A DNA stretch of 37,097 bases, taken from positions 1 through 37,097 of IMG/VR virus record IMGVR_UViG_3300034119_000121; one strand, written 5' to 3'. A program made the position numbers and the translations under genes. The notes beneath the pieces are model-generated. The model saw only the letters and a program-made list of their open reading frames with translations, did no database searches and was not told the origin of the DNA. Origin of the DNA: a virus. Below, one piece after another: positions 1 to 7,747 of this stretch; within the stretch, counting starts at the first letter, position 1, and each line of letters begins with the position of its first letter.

Positions 1-35
1 CAGACAGCGCGTGAATACGCCGACAGCATGTGCAA
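1..35. repeat. Terminal direct repeat, left copy
   Basis: These 35 bases are identical to 37063-37097. The joint falls inside one open reading frame that stays in frame when the two copies are merged. This is what an assembler leaves when it closes a circular or circularly permuted molecule, so it is read as a closure overlap and not a biological end. Confidence 0.95.
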
Positions 36-102
36 GTACCGTGAGGCGCAGATCAAGCGCCTGACGGCCTATTTGCACAAGGCCACTGAGGACGCATCAT
101 GA
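1..102 (+). CDS. Small early protein spanning the joint, C-terminal part
   Basis: This is the 3' part of a gene that begins at 36955. After removing the duplicated 35 bases the merged protein is 69 residues. The part here is charged and helical (YREAQIKRLTAYLHKATE) and ends in TGA at 100-102, overlapping the next start as ATGA. The whole protein looks like a short amphipathic helix or coiled coil with no recognised domain. It is the first of five tightly overlapping small genes after the SNF2 helicase. Its function is unknown. Confidence 0.8.
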   Translation, partial: QTAREYADSMCKYREAQIKRLTAYLHKATEDAS

Positions 103-647
103 AAGACGAAGCATTGAAGCTGGCTAAGACTTGGTTTGAGCACAACACTTACGGCGACGAAGCTGATGAAGTGTACAAAGCGATTGAGCAAGCCCTTGCA
201 GCACCTGTGCAGGAGCCTGTAAAACTGCGCCGAGGTGACATCTTGCGCTGCATTGAAACTGACGAGCTTTGCACCGTGTGGGCCACTTCCACAACTGGCA
301 AGACGCTGGTCAAGTGGAGCGCCAACAACTTTGGTGACTACACGGCAGAGCAGATTGGAGAGTTGTTTTGGATTGAGCCAGCACCTGTGCAGGAGCCTGT
401 GGCGTATGACAAAACAGAGCTGAACTGTTTTGCACAAAACTTGTACGACCAAAAGATGCGCGAAGGAAAGCGTGGGCACTACGAGTCAATGTTTCATGTC
501 ATACACCAGTGCATTAAGAAAGTTGCGCCCCCACCCGCAGCACAGCCAGCCGTGCCCGATGCGTTTGGAACGCGAGAGGGTGAGCATCCCCAATACATCC
601 AAGGCTGGAACGACTGTCGTGCAGAGATGCTGAGAGGAATGAAATGA
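99..647 (+). CDS. Modular early phage protein with APVQEPV linkers
   Basis: This 182-residue protein is not assigned to a named family. It appears to be three short modules joined by two copies of the linker APVQEPV (residues about 35-41 and 95-101). The modules are an N-terminal helical segment, a small segment around residues 43-90 (RGDILRCIETDEL, then a W-rich stretch), and a C-terminal helical segment. The end carries HPQYIQGWNDCRAEML, a Y-x2-GWNDCR motif I associate with small early proteins of proteobacterial phages. The start overlaps the preceding stop as ATGA. The linkers are encoded by an exact 22-bp DNA repeat, suggesting modules shuffle by recombination at the linker. The role is unknown, perhaps host takeover. 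Confidence 0.8.
   Translation: MKDEALKLAKTWFEHNTYGDEADEVYKAIEQALAAPVQEPVKLRRGDILRCIETDELCTVWATSTTGKTLVKWSANNFGDYTAEQIGELFWIEPAPVQEPVAYDKTELNCFAQNLYDQKMREGKRGHYESMFHVIHQCIKKVAPPPAAQPAVPDAFGTREGEHPQYIQGWNDCRAEMLRGMK
199..400 (+). repeat. 22-bp direct repeat encoding the linker (199-220 and 379-400)
   Basis: The same 22 bases occur at 199-220 and 379-400, in the same frame, each encoding APVQEPV. The intervening 158 bases encode one module of the protein. Exact nucleotide identity points to recent duplication or recombination and not to protein-level convergence. Confidence 0.9.
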
Positions 648-877
648 AAACCACGATAGACATGGCCCTTGAGTCCAAGGTTGTTCCGGTTCTTCTTACC
701 CCTCATGGTGAATACTTTACATTTCTTGAACGCTTTGCCGAGCTTGTCCGTGCTGACGCTATTGCTCACGAGCGTGAGGCATGTGCAAGGGTGTGCTTGA
801 CTGAGTGGTCAACGCTTGGGCAAATGGAAGCTGGCGAAGCGTTTGCCAGAGCAATCCGAGCAAGGGGCAACACATGA
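644..877 (+). CDS. Small early phage protein (REACARVC type)
   Basis: This 77-residue protein has no named domain. The second half contains HEREACARVC and ends AFARAIRARG, a signature pair I associate with short early proteins of many Burkholderiales and enterobacterial phages, of unknown role. The start ATG overlaps the previous stop (ATGA) and its own stop overlaps the next start in the same way, so it is translationally coupled on both sides. Confidence 0.8.
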   Translation: MKTTIDMALESKVVPVLLTPHGEYFTFLERFAELVRADAIAHEREACARVCLTEWSTLGQMEAGEAFARAIRARGNT

Positions 878-1131
878 CAGCCAAACTCTACCGTGCCCCG
901 ATCACCACACTAACGCTGACCGAGGCCCAAGTTGCAGCGATCACCGAGCCTGCGCTTGCGGCCCTTCGCAAAGAGCACGATCGCATCATGAAGCGGGAGG
1001 CCAAGAAGTTGGTCAAGGCACTTGCAGCGGCCAAAGAGGCCACCACCGATTACCAGCGCACCCGCGCCTTGGCACTCAAGGCCCAAGGCGAGATCAGAGA
1101 CCTGAAACACACATTGAGGGAATACCGATGA
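874..1131 (+). CDS. Small coiled-coil early protein
   Basis: This 85-residue protein is not recognised. Residues about 18-85 are rich in Ala, Lys, Glu and Leu (alternating ALAALRKEHDRIMKREAKKL and AAAKEATTDYQ segments), which predicts a long helix or coiled coil. An in-frame ATG exists at 805, but the start at 874 is preferred because it overlaps the preceding stop as ATGA, the rule throughout this operon. It ends with the same overlap to the next gene. Confidence 0.75.
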   Translation: MTAKLYRAPITTLTLTEAQVAAITEPALAALRKEHDRIMKREAKKLVKALAAAKEATTDYQRTRALALKAQGEIRDLKHTLREYR

Positions 1132-1343
1132 ACTGCTGTGATGAATACGGGAACTGCAACCAAGGCCGGGATTGCCCGGTTCGGGTAGCAAGAATTGGGC
1201 AGAAGATGAAATCCGCTGACCCCCTGCCGCCAAGCATCTGGCGCGATCAACTCAAGCGACTAGGGTACTGGGTGCTGATGGCTGTCTTGGGGATGCTGTG
1301 GCTATCCTTCTTGATGGCCTGCACCTACGTTTACGCAAACTGA
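1128..1343 (+). CDS. Small Cys-rich single-span membrane protein
   Basis: This 71-residue protein has an N-terminal Cys cluster (CCDEYGNCNQGRDC, residues 3-16) and a C-terminal hydrophobic helix (about residues 47-68, WVLMAVLGMLWLSFLMAC). The Cys cluster could bind metal or form disulfides. The hydrophobic segment predicts an inner-membrane protein with a cytoplasmic or periplasmic head. It is the last gene of the rightward unit, and its final 13 bases overlap the 3' end of the leftward endolysin gene. A lysis-related or superinfection role is possible but unsupported. Confidence 0.7.
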   Translation: MNCCDEYGNCNQGRDCPVRVARIGQKMKSADPLPPSIWRDQLKRLGYWVLMAVLGMLWLSFLMACTYVYAN

Positions 1344-1768
1344 CGGGTGCCAGCCTTGTCGATGATCAGCGCCTGCTTGCGGGGGCTGGTGTCCACGCTG
1401 TTGGGCACACTGATGTGTGTCCAGCGGTCGAACTCGCGGATCACTTGGTCGTAGCCAATCCCACTGGCGATGACTTTGCGCACCACCTCGTCGGGTGTCA
1501 TACCGGGCACACGGATGTCAGCAGCGCACCCAATGCGGTGCTGGCTGGTGTCCTTGCTGCCCACCGAGTCGTTGACCTTTTTGGACCGAAAGGCCGAATT
1601 GATCATGATGGGCTTGCCGCCCAACACCACTTTGACCTGTTCCAGAAAGTCAGCCAGTCGCTTGAGGTTCTCAAGTTCTGCATCGTTGGGGCTGTTGTCC
1701 CAGCCGTTGCGCTCGGCTGACTCGGAAGCCGTCAACTCGTCAAGGGTGAAGTTGGGTGTTAAATTCAT
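1331..1768 (-). CDS. M15-type peptidase endolysin
   Basis: This 145-residue protein is a zinc D-Ala-D-Ala carboxypeptidase/endopeptidase of the peptidase M15 fold that would cut peptidoglycan stem peptides during lysis. The zinc ligands are visible: H77 and D84 in SQHRIGCAADIR, and H118 in RWTHIS. E112 lies a few residues before the last histidine, where the catalytic acid is expected. SAFRSKKVN (58-66) is the typical strand before the first histidine. No signal peptide is seen, so a holin should be needed, and holin candidates lie directly upstream. The start overlaps the preceding stop as ATGA. It is the last gene of the late operon. Confidence 0.9.
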   Translation of the reverse strand: MNLTPNFTLDELTASESAERNGWDNSPNDAELENLKRLADFLEQVKVVLGGKPIMINSAFRSKKVNDSVGSKDTSQHRIGCAADIRVPGMTPDEVVRKVIASGIGYDQVIREFDRWTHISVPNSVDTSPRKQALIIDKAGTRQFA

Positions 1769-2256
1769 TTTGCTGTTCTTGAGAGAATGTCAGTCTTGGC
1801 TTGGGAGCCAGCAGACGAGCCAAAGTAGTAGGCAATGATGCCAGTCCACGCAGTACCTAAGCTGCCCAGCATCATCAAGATGGCCGGGTTGCTGCTGTCA
1901 ATCTGGTTAAAGAACATCATGACCATGATGCCAAAAAAGCCAATGGTCACAGCGCCAGCCAAGATGGGTGGCATCAAGCTGCGAGTGGTGGCCTGCATGT
2001 CCCGTGCTGACTTGCGGTCTTCCACTTCCAGCTTCTCAAAGTTCAGGCCCAGTTCCTGCGCCTGCTTTTGCAACTCAATCTCTGCAATCTTGACCTGTGC
2101 GATCTGCTCGGCTGACAACTTGTTGTTGGAAATCATGTCTTCCACCTTATCAGGGTCAACCCCAATGGCCTTGGAGATGGCCGACACAGCCATGCCTGCC
2201 AGTGGGCCACCCATCGCAGTGGCGATGGTAGGAGCGATCTGTTTGAGCCAATCCAT
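1765..2256 (-). CDS. Putative holin, GTA_holin_3TM-like
   Basis: This 163-residue protein resembles the three-helix holin family described from gene transfer agents. There is an N-terminal Gly/Ala-rich hydrophobic helix (about 8-30), a charged helical stretch with SAEQIAQVKIAEIELQKQAQEL, then two strong membrane segments (about 95-116, PPILAGAVTIGFFGIMVMMF, and 123-146) and a short basic tail. It would permeabilise the inner membrane to release the M15 endolysin, whose start overlaps its stop. Family assignment is by recall of the pattern. Lysis context supports it. Confidence 0.8.
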   Translation of the reverse strand: MDWLKQIAPTIATAMGGPLAGMAVSAISKAIGVDPDKVEDMISNNKLSAEQIAQVKIAEIELQKQAQELGLNFEKLEVEDRKSARDMQATTRSLMPPILAGAVTIGFFGIMVMMFFNQIDSSNPAILMMLGSLGTAWTGIIAYYFGSSAGSQAKTDILSRTAK

Positions 2257-2258
2257 GA

Positions 2259-2714
2259 TTACCCTTTCAGGTCAAAACTTAGGTTTGGATGGCGGGGATA
2301 CTGAACCACTCGCTCACCCTCGGGGCACTTGTACTTGATCGTTGCCAGCAGGGTTGCCTTGCCATCAGCAATCTTCTCTTTTTGCACCATCGTGAGCTGG
2401 TACGTAAAGGTGTCAATCTCTGGCCCTGCTGGACCACTAAACTTGCTTGCGGTGGTGGTTGCTTCATGCACCATGCCTGCCGCATCACGAATGCTTGGTG
2501 TAAAACTCTCGACAGAGCAGTCGTCACGCTTTTTGATCCGCGCAACAGTGACGTTGATCGGTTTGCCAGCCTCGGCCACAATTTTAAAATGCTCTGGAGT
2601 CCATTCAATGATGGCCCTGTCAAGCCAACCGAACTTGTCGGCAAGCGTGTAGCTGCCGCCTAGCGCGGCAACGCTTGCGGCAACTGCTCCGATGGCTTTG
2701 GTAAGGTCAACCAT
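2259..2714 (-). CDS. Membrane-anchored late protein, unknown function
   Basis: This 151-residue protein has a hydrophobic N-terminal segment (about 5-24, KAIGAVAASVAALGGSYTLA) that looks like a signal anchor, followed by a probable periplasmic beta-rich domain. Two cysteines (in KKRDDCSVESF and TIKYKCPEGERV) could form a disulfide. I associate the C-terminal pattern (KATLLATIKYKCPEGE... YPRHPNLSFDLKG) with phage lysis regions but know no function for it. Its place between two membrane proteins and next to the holin and endolysin suggests a lysis accessory such as a spanin-like or holin-modulating role. That is inference only. Confidence 0.75.
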   Translation of the reverse strand: MVDLTKAIGAVAASVAALGGSYTLADKFGWLDRAIIEWTPEHFKIVAEAGKPINVTVARIKKRDDCSVESFTPSIRDAAGMVHEATTTASKFSGPAGPEIDTFTYQLTMVQKEKIADGKATLLATIKYKCPEGERVVQYPRHPNLSFDLKG

Positions 2715-2717
2715 AAC

Positions 2718-2963
2718 TTAGTGCCCCTTGATCCAACTTAGGGTAAACCCTATTCCGCTGGAAATGATCGAAACAAAAGCCATTCCAGCCCAAAACCCGC
2801 CACGGCCTTGGTTTGCAAGGGCCACCAGCTTCTCGACATGACCTTCCATCTTGTCGATCTTGGTGCTCATCTCATCGAAGCGGCGTTCGTAACCCTTGAC
2901 GCGCTCCCACAAGACTCCGTACTTCACTGGGTCGATCTCGGCCATTTCTGCTGATTCCATCAT
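2718..2963 (-). CDS. Coiled-coil plus C-terminal TM protein, possible holin or antiholin
   Basis: This 81-residue protein has a helical N-terminal half with heptad character (YERRFDEMSTKIDKMEGHVEKLVALAN) followed by one membrane helix (about 57-78, FWAGMAFVSIISSGIGFTLSWI) and a positive end. This layout is common among small phage lysis proteins. With the three-span protein at 1765-2256 it could form a holin/antiholin pair. Alternative Met starts exist at residues 2 and 7, and no strong ribosome binding site picks one. Confidence 0.75.
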   Translation of the reverse strand: MMESAEMAEIDPVKYGVLWERVKGYERRFDEMSTKIDKMEGHVEKLVALANQGRGGFWAGMAFVSIISSGIGFTLSWIKGH

Positions 2964-2992
2964 GAAAGTTCCCGTATTTTAACTAATTTGTA

Positions 2993-4573
2993 TTAACGTG
3001 CAAGGGCGTTTTGGTTGACTGGTTCATTAGCCAATGTATTAGGAGTTGGTCGATAGTCAGCAGGCATTGCATTTCGACGCTGATACGCTGGCGACATCAT
3101 TCGCTTGGTCTGCGCTGCACTGGCCGTGTAACCAGCTACCGTACCCAATGCTGCACCGGGAACACCACCTACAATAAAACCCAGAGTACCGCCAACACCG
3201 GATCGCGTCAGTCGAGGGTTGAGATCGGTAATCGCGCTGGTGCTTACGACTTTGGGGAAGTTTGCAGCTACTTTGCCAATGTCAGCGCCAACCCCAGTCA
3301 TGTTACCTTTGCGTTCATTTAGTAGTTTGGCATACACGGCAGGGTCTATGGTTTCGGTTGCGTAGTTAATTGCCCGCTCGTGATCGTAGATTTGAGCCAT
3401 GCGTTGACGCGCTTGGCGAAAATTTGCCAATGTTTGCGGGTCAGGCGCATTTTCGTCAATCATTTTTTCAAGCGCACTTGCAATACCCATTTGTGCATCT
3501 GCCCGCGCCACTTCCGCTGGCGGCGGGTTGTTACCCTTGTCGCGGGCCTTGTACACACTTTGAGCAGTTCGGCGCAATTGACGAATGTCGTCAAGAACTT
3601 GAGCACCACTGCGACCCGTTTGAAGTTCTGTTACAACATCGTCAATCAACGCACGAGCAGCAGAGGCTTGTGCTTTTCCACCCAATGTCGCAGGCTTATC
3701 AAGTGCCAAAATTGACGATACAACATCATCACTGGCTTGCAGTACAGGCATTGCACGGATTGGATCGTATGGCGCACTAGCTTGGTCAAGAGCGCGATTG
3801 ATTGCGGCGTCATCCAATCTGTCAGTGACTGCAACACCCAAGTCATTTCGCACTTGTTCTGTAATTTTTTCCAAGTTGAACTTAGACAATCGAGTGTCGA
3901 TGTCGGCTGTTCCACCTATTACAGATTTCAGCTTATTGGCAACAGTCGGGTTGGATTCAGCAGGGTTTAGAGCGACACCAAGTCGCTGCCCAGCTTGCGC
4001 AGCTTCAATTTGAGGTGCAGCCTTGTAGCTTTCAGCAACACGCGCTTCTTGGACACGTTGTCTACGAGCATCAAGTGGCGCTTTGATAACGGGTGCCACT
4101 TGCTGCACCGCAGGTTTGGCAAGCGTTGCCATGTTGCCCATCATGTTCAGCGGCACACCTTGCAGACCGGTTTGAGCAAGCGCGTTTGAAATAGCGGCAG
4201 TCTGTCGCTCAGACTCAGGACTAACCTGCGGCTGAAAGAACTGCTGCACTTTGCGGCCAGTTTGCTCACCAGCTTTAATGCCCTGCTGTGTACCAAATTG
4301 GCCGCTGGTCAACGCCCCGTATATCTTTGCACCCTCTACGATAGGGGCTGTGATTGCGCTGGTTCCCAGTGTGACAGCCGTTTCCAGCGGAGCCATCAAT
4401 TTACCAAAGAAACCCGACTCGGGGCGTTCCGGTGCAGCGGTGGACGCAGGTGCTTGAACATCAGAGCCGGGGATTTGACTAGCAAGTCCACCACCACTCG
4501 ATTGCTGCAAGCGCAATCGTGCGCTTGCCATCGCCAATGCTCGCTGTTGCTCAAGGGTCATTTCGGCTGCCAT
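2993..4573 (-). CDS. Internal virion/ejection protein, gp16 position
   Basis: This 526-residue, Ala/Gln-rich protein is probably carried in the capsid and ejected with DNA. It begins TLEQQRALAMASARLRLQQ, a start I associate with internal virion proteins of P22-like environmental phages. The middle is helical with many RQARQRMAQIYDHERAINY-type segments. Near the C terminus a Gly/Ala-rich hydrophobic stretch (GGTLGFIVGGVPGAALG) could insert into membrane. It is third of three large helical late proteins, the slot held by gp16 in P22, but sequence similarity to gp16 itself is not evident. The ATG at 4573 is chosen over an upstream in-frame start and overlaps the previous gene by 16 bases. Confidence 0.75.
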   Translation of the reverse strand: MAAEMTLEQQRALAMASARLRLQQSSGGGLASQIPGSDVQAPASTAAPERPESGFFGKLMAPLETAVTLGTSAITAPIVEGAKIYGALTSGQFGTQQGIKAGEQTGRKVQQFFQPQVSPESERQTAAISNALAQTGLQGVPLNMMGNMATLAKPAVQQVAPVIKAPLDARRQRVQEARVAESYKAAPQIEAAQAGQRLGVALNPAESNPTVANKLKSVIGGTADIDTRLSKFNLEKITEQVRNDLGVAVTDRLDDAAINRALDQASAPYDPIRAMPVLQASDDVVSSILALDKPATLGGKAQASAARALIDDVVTELQTGRSGAQVLDDIRQLRRTAQSVYKARDKGNNPPPAEVARADAQMGIASALEKMIDENAPDPQTLANFRQARQRMAQIYDHERAINYATETIDPAVYAKLLNERKGNMTGVGADIGKVAANFPKVVSTSAITDLNPRLTRSGVGGTLGFIVGGVPGAALGTVAGYTASAAQTKRMMSPAYQRRNAMPADYRPTPNTLANEPVNQNALAR

Positions 4574-6177
4574 AGTTTCCGCTCCTCGGGTGTCATCACG
4601 TTCCAAAGCGAAGAATCAACACCCTTAGGTGCCGGAATGTTAGCCGCAGCAGCAGGCCCAGTTGAGCCAGTAAGAGAAGTCATCGCCGCATCCATTTTAG
4701 GCGTCCACGCCTTACCTGCGCGAATTTTTGCGTCTTGAATCAAACTGGTCATGCGGGCTTGCTTGGCTTCACGGTTGCCCGTGTCGTCAGTGTACGATGG
4801 AATGTACGCTTCAAATGCGCCCTGCAACTGCTCCTTGTTGTACGCAGCACCGGTTGCTAAGTACAACAGCGCATCCAAAGCATCACGTTGAGCGCCGTTA
4901 ACGATTTGACGATTTGTGCTTCGAGCCACGTTGGCCGCACCCTCAAGTCCACTTGATTTGAACGCCGCTTCAATGGCACCGGGAGCCAATGCCTTCGGGT
5001 CTTTCTTTGTAATCTTACCGATTTCGTCGGCAGCATTGAGCACACGCGCAATGTTGTACGAGGCTTGTTGTTCAGACACGGAAATGTCTTTGTTCTTGGG
5101 TGCACCCTTTACAGGAGAACCGGGAGCAACAGGGGCAACAGGTGCTGGTTGATCCAGCACACTGGTCATACCGGGAATAACTTGCGTTGCTGGTGCTGGC
5201 ATCCGTGGACCGGGCATACCGGCACCCGGTGCTGTTGGAGCAGCCGCAGGTGCTGTTGGAGTAGCACCACCCATCGTGACAGGAATTGCCTGCAATGTGC
5301 GTTTGTTGATGCCGACAAATGAACCATCTTCAGTTTGTTGCAATTCAAAACCGGGATTGGCCTTTTCAAACGCAAACTTCTGCTGCGCCAAACTCAACTG
5401 ACCTTGTGATGTACGAAGCTGACTGCGACTGATGTCAAGGCGCTCGGCTTCACCGGGAGCCATCTGTTTGATGAACTCACTGCCTGGCACAACGGTAGCC
5501 TCGCCACCAAGTCCTGGTCTTGACATGACACGGCCACCAGTGCCTGTGTCTTGAGCAAAAGTGGTTGGCTTGTTCAACTCCATGAACTTTTCAGCACCCA
5601 GTTGTGCTTTTTGCACAAACGCGGCAAAACGGGCGGGGTCTTGGGCAGCGTCTATGATCTGCTGACGACCCATCTGCTCAGTAATTCCAAATGCTTGCAG
5701 CCGCTTTTTGATCACTGGGTCTCTGTGCGTGGCATCGTGAATTGCCATAGCATCTTCGGGTGTGCGAACACTTCCCCAAAAATTGCGAATCTGTTTCATC
5801 GACGTGTCAAACAACTCGTTTTCTGCTTTTTGCATCGCCAGCGGCTGCGCAGAAATCTCACCTTGAGTTTTTTGCTGCGTGAGTCTTTGAGTTTTGCGAT
5901 CTTCTATTGCTTTGACAAAAGCAGAGTACGCAGGAATGTCGCCCGATTTCAACAGTGCATTTGCAATGGCTGTTTCATCAGACCCGGCTCCAGCAAGCGC
6001 GTTTGTTCGGGCAATGTCACGAGCCTCTCCACGCTGTGCTGCACCAAGTTGGTACTGAGCAAGGGCGTTTTGGTTCCCCGCTTGTTGGATCGCCATGACA
6101 CGACCGTACTGAGCCAGCGGGTCTTGCAGTTCAACACCTCGCGTCGATAGTGCAATGTTAGGGTTCACGAGTGACAT
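4558..6177 (-). CDS. Internal virion/ejection protein, gp20 position
   Basis: This 539-residue protein is predicted to be mostly helical, with a Gln/Ala-rich first 120 residues, a long charged middle, and a Pro/Ala/Gly-rich linker (about 300-350, repeated PAPAAAP-type runs) before a helical C-terminal domain. It follows the gp7-like gene and precedes the gp16-position gene, the order of P22 ejection proteins 7-20-16. A ribosome binding site (TAAGGATT) precedes the ATG. Function is inferred from position and composition. No catalytic motif for peptidoglycan cleavage was recognised. Confidence 0.75.
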   Translation of the reverse strand: MSLVNPNIALSTRGVELQDPLAQYGRVMAIQQAGNQNALAQYQLGAAQRGEARDIARTNALAGAGSDETAIANALLKSGDIPAYSAFVKAIEDRKTQRLTQQKTQGEISAQPLAMQKAENELFDTSMKQIRNFWGSVRTPEDAMAIHDATHRDPVIKKRLQAFGITEQMGRQQIIDAAQDPARFAAFVQKAQLGAEKFMELNKPTTFAQDTGTGGRVMSRPGLGGEATVVPGSEFIKQMAPGEAERLDISRSQLRTSQGQLSLAQQKFAFEKANPGFELQQTEDGSFVGINKRTLQAIPVTMGGATPTAPAAAPTAPGAGMPGPRMPAPATQVIPGMTSVLDQPAPVAPVAPGSPVKGAPKNKDISVSEQQASYNIARVLNAADEIGKITKKDPKALAPGAIEAAFKSSGLEGAANVARSTNRQIVNGAQRDALDALLYLATGAAYNKEQLQGAFEAYIPSYTDDTGNREAKQARMTSLIQDAKIRAGKAWTPKMDAAMTSLTGSTGPAAAANIPAPKGVDSSLWNVMTPEERKLWQPK

Positions 6178-6186
6178 ATTTAATCC

Positions 6187-6945
6187 TTAGGGTGCCCAAG
6201 TTCCGCCTTGTGACCAATCGCCGCCGCCTCCGCCGCCCCAAGAAGGAGCCATTGTGGGCATAAAATTGGTACTACTACCGCCGCCGCTAGACGATGGAAA
6301 CATTCGGTTAAGCATTTGGCCTTGCATGTACATGTTGCTTGCACCGCCAAGAGCGCCAGTCAATGCATTGGATTGCCCTACGTAACCTGATGCGCGAGCT
6401 TGACCAGCAGCACCGATTGCTTGTCCTGCACCTGTCGCATAGTTTTGCCCCGCAGAGGCCAACTGGTTAGTTGACGTTTGCCCAACACCAGCCAACGATT
6501 GCAACGGGTTTAACCTACGGTCGCGTTCAATTCCGTAACGGTTAAATGCGTTCTGGTATTCCTGTGACGCCAAGTCTTGACCAAATCGCTGGATACCCTT
6601 CATGGCAGCGCCTGACAACAAGCCGCCACGGGCAGCAGCGGACCGTTCTAGTCCTTTCATACCTTCAGACATGCGGAAAGCATAGCCGGGGTCTTGTTGA
6701 AACTGGGCCATGCCAAAGTTTTGGTACTCGGTCAACGGAACCAGTTTGCTCAGTGCGTTGACACCCGCCTCACGAAATGGTGCTTGCAACTCAATGTTGC
6801 GCTCAAACATTTCTTTTTGGATTTCAGCAGCGCGGTCTGCTGCTGCTGCTTGCGTGGACGCTGCTTTTTTGGCACCCTGCCCAGCAATAGCGCCACCAAG
6901 GATTGCGGCACCGCCGCCAATAAGGGCTGCTGTTACAAAACTCAT
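6187..6945 (-). CDS. DNA transfer/ejection protein, gp7-like
   Basis: This 252-residue protein matches the group often annotated as phage DNA transfer protein. A hydrophobic Gly/Ala N terminus (FVTAALIGGGAAILGGAIAG, 3-22) is followed by a helical segment with RNIELQAPFREAGVNAL and then the conserved block QDPGYAFRMSEGMKGLERSAAARGGLLSG. A Gly/Ser/Trp-rich tail closes it. Such proteins are packaged in the head and ejected to help build the DNA channel across the envelope. The start overlaps the cupin-like gene stop as ATGA. It is first of three ejection-type genes. Confidence 0.85.
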   Translation of the reverse strand: MSFVTAALIGGGAAILGGAIAGQGAKKAASTQAAAADRAAEIQKEMFERNIELQAPFREAGVNALSKLVPLTEYQNFGMAQFQQDPGYAFRMSEGMKGLERSAAARGGLLSGAAMKGIQRFGQDLASQEYQNAFNRYGIERDRRLNPLQSLAGVGQTSTNQLASAGQNYATGAGQAIGAAGQARASGYVGQSNALTGALGGASNMYMQGQMLNRMFPSSSGGGSSTNFMPTMAPSWGGGGGGDWSQGGTWAP

Positions 6946-7412
6946 GGTTTCACCTCAATCTGCTGGTTTTTGACTTTATTGCCAATGGTAAACATCGAAT
7001 TTGGATCGTCTTCCACTAACTCTGATTCTACTTCTTCAACCGTGTTTGACTCAACTCTGTGAAAAGTCATGCACAGCGCGTCTGTTTCTGCATACACGGC
7101 GCGTTTGGTTCCGGGGCTGCTGCACAGCAGCATTGGCCCAGTAATGGTCTGAACCCCATCGTCCGTGGTCACTTTGACAGTGCCCGAAACGATCATGTAG
7201 AAATGCTCTTTTTTGTGGACTTTGCCCACAATTAGGCATCCAGCAGGACGCCACACTTGACGGCAGTACATGCCGCCATGAAACACATGTTCCGTTGGCG
7301 GCTCGTATTGAGGGTGCTTAGAGATCTCGTCTTGCAACGCTGCAACACGCTCCGCAAGCGTTTGCGGTTTTGCAACAGCGAACCCCTCACCGTAAGTGAC
7401 TGTCATTTGCAT
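6942..7412 (-). CDS. Cupin-like virion-region protein
   Basis: This 156-residue protein has a beta-rich domain with cupin-like spacing. GKVHKKEHFYMIVSG (about 65-79) resembles cupin motif 1 with one histidine displaced, and GPMLLCSSPGTKRAV (about 92-106) resembles motif 2 but lacks the usual histidine. This suggests a structural cupin without a full metal site. A reading frame extends further upstream, but the ATG at 7412 forms TGATG with the preceding stop and is preferred. It lies between putative tail-needle genes and ejection genes, so a virion or assembly role is likely but unproven. Confidence 0.75.
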   Translation of the reverse strand: MQMTVTYGEGFAVAKPQTLAERVAALQDEISKHPQYEPPTEHVFHGGMYCRQVWRPAGCLIVGKVHKKEHFYMIVSGTVKVTTDDGVQTITGPMLLCSSPGTKRAVYAETDALCMTFHRVESNTVEEVESELVEDDPNSMFTIGNKVKNQQIEVKP

Positions 7413-7747
7413 CAGGTCACCTCGCGGCCAGAAACCCGCATGTTGATGGCGGTGGCGGTTCCAGCGATTGTACTGATGAAGTCGCCAGGGTTCAAAACCT
7501 GCCCGACCAACTCGGGGAACGTGTAGACCTCGGACGGCTGAAGCGTTTTGGTCTTGGTGATCAGGTTGCTGTTGCCAGCAGAACCAGACACAGTGACCAA
7601 GTTGACCGAGATCGTGGCAGCACTGGCGCTGTAATTGGTCGCAGTGAACTTGTCGATGATCGTGGTCACGCCGGTTGCGGTGTACTGGGTTGTCTGACTG
7701 TTTGCAACATCTTTTGATGGCACAAGGTTTTTGACGGTGACTGTCAT
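7412..7747 (-). CDS. Small beta-rich structural protein
   Basis: This 111-residue protein is Thr/Ser/Val-rich, with alternating hydrophobic strands (TTIIDKFTATNYSASAATIS, then EVYTFPELVGQVLNPGDFIS), like a single Ig-like or jelly-roll virion domain. It is coupled by overlap at both ends (ATGA upstream, TGATG downstream). It follows the needle-like protein, so it may be a tail-tip or head-decorating component. No family was recognised. Confidence 0.7.
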   Translation of the reverse strand: MTVTVKNLVPSKDVANSQTTQYTATGVTTIIDKFTATNYSASAATISVNLVTVSGSAGNSNLITKTKTLQPSEVYTFPELVGQVLNPGDFISTIAGTATAINMRVSGREVT

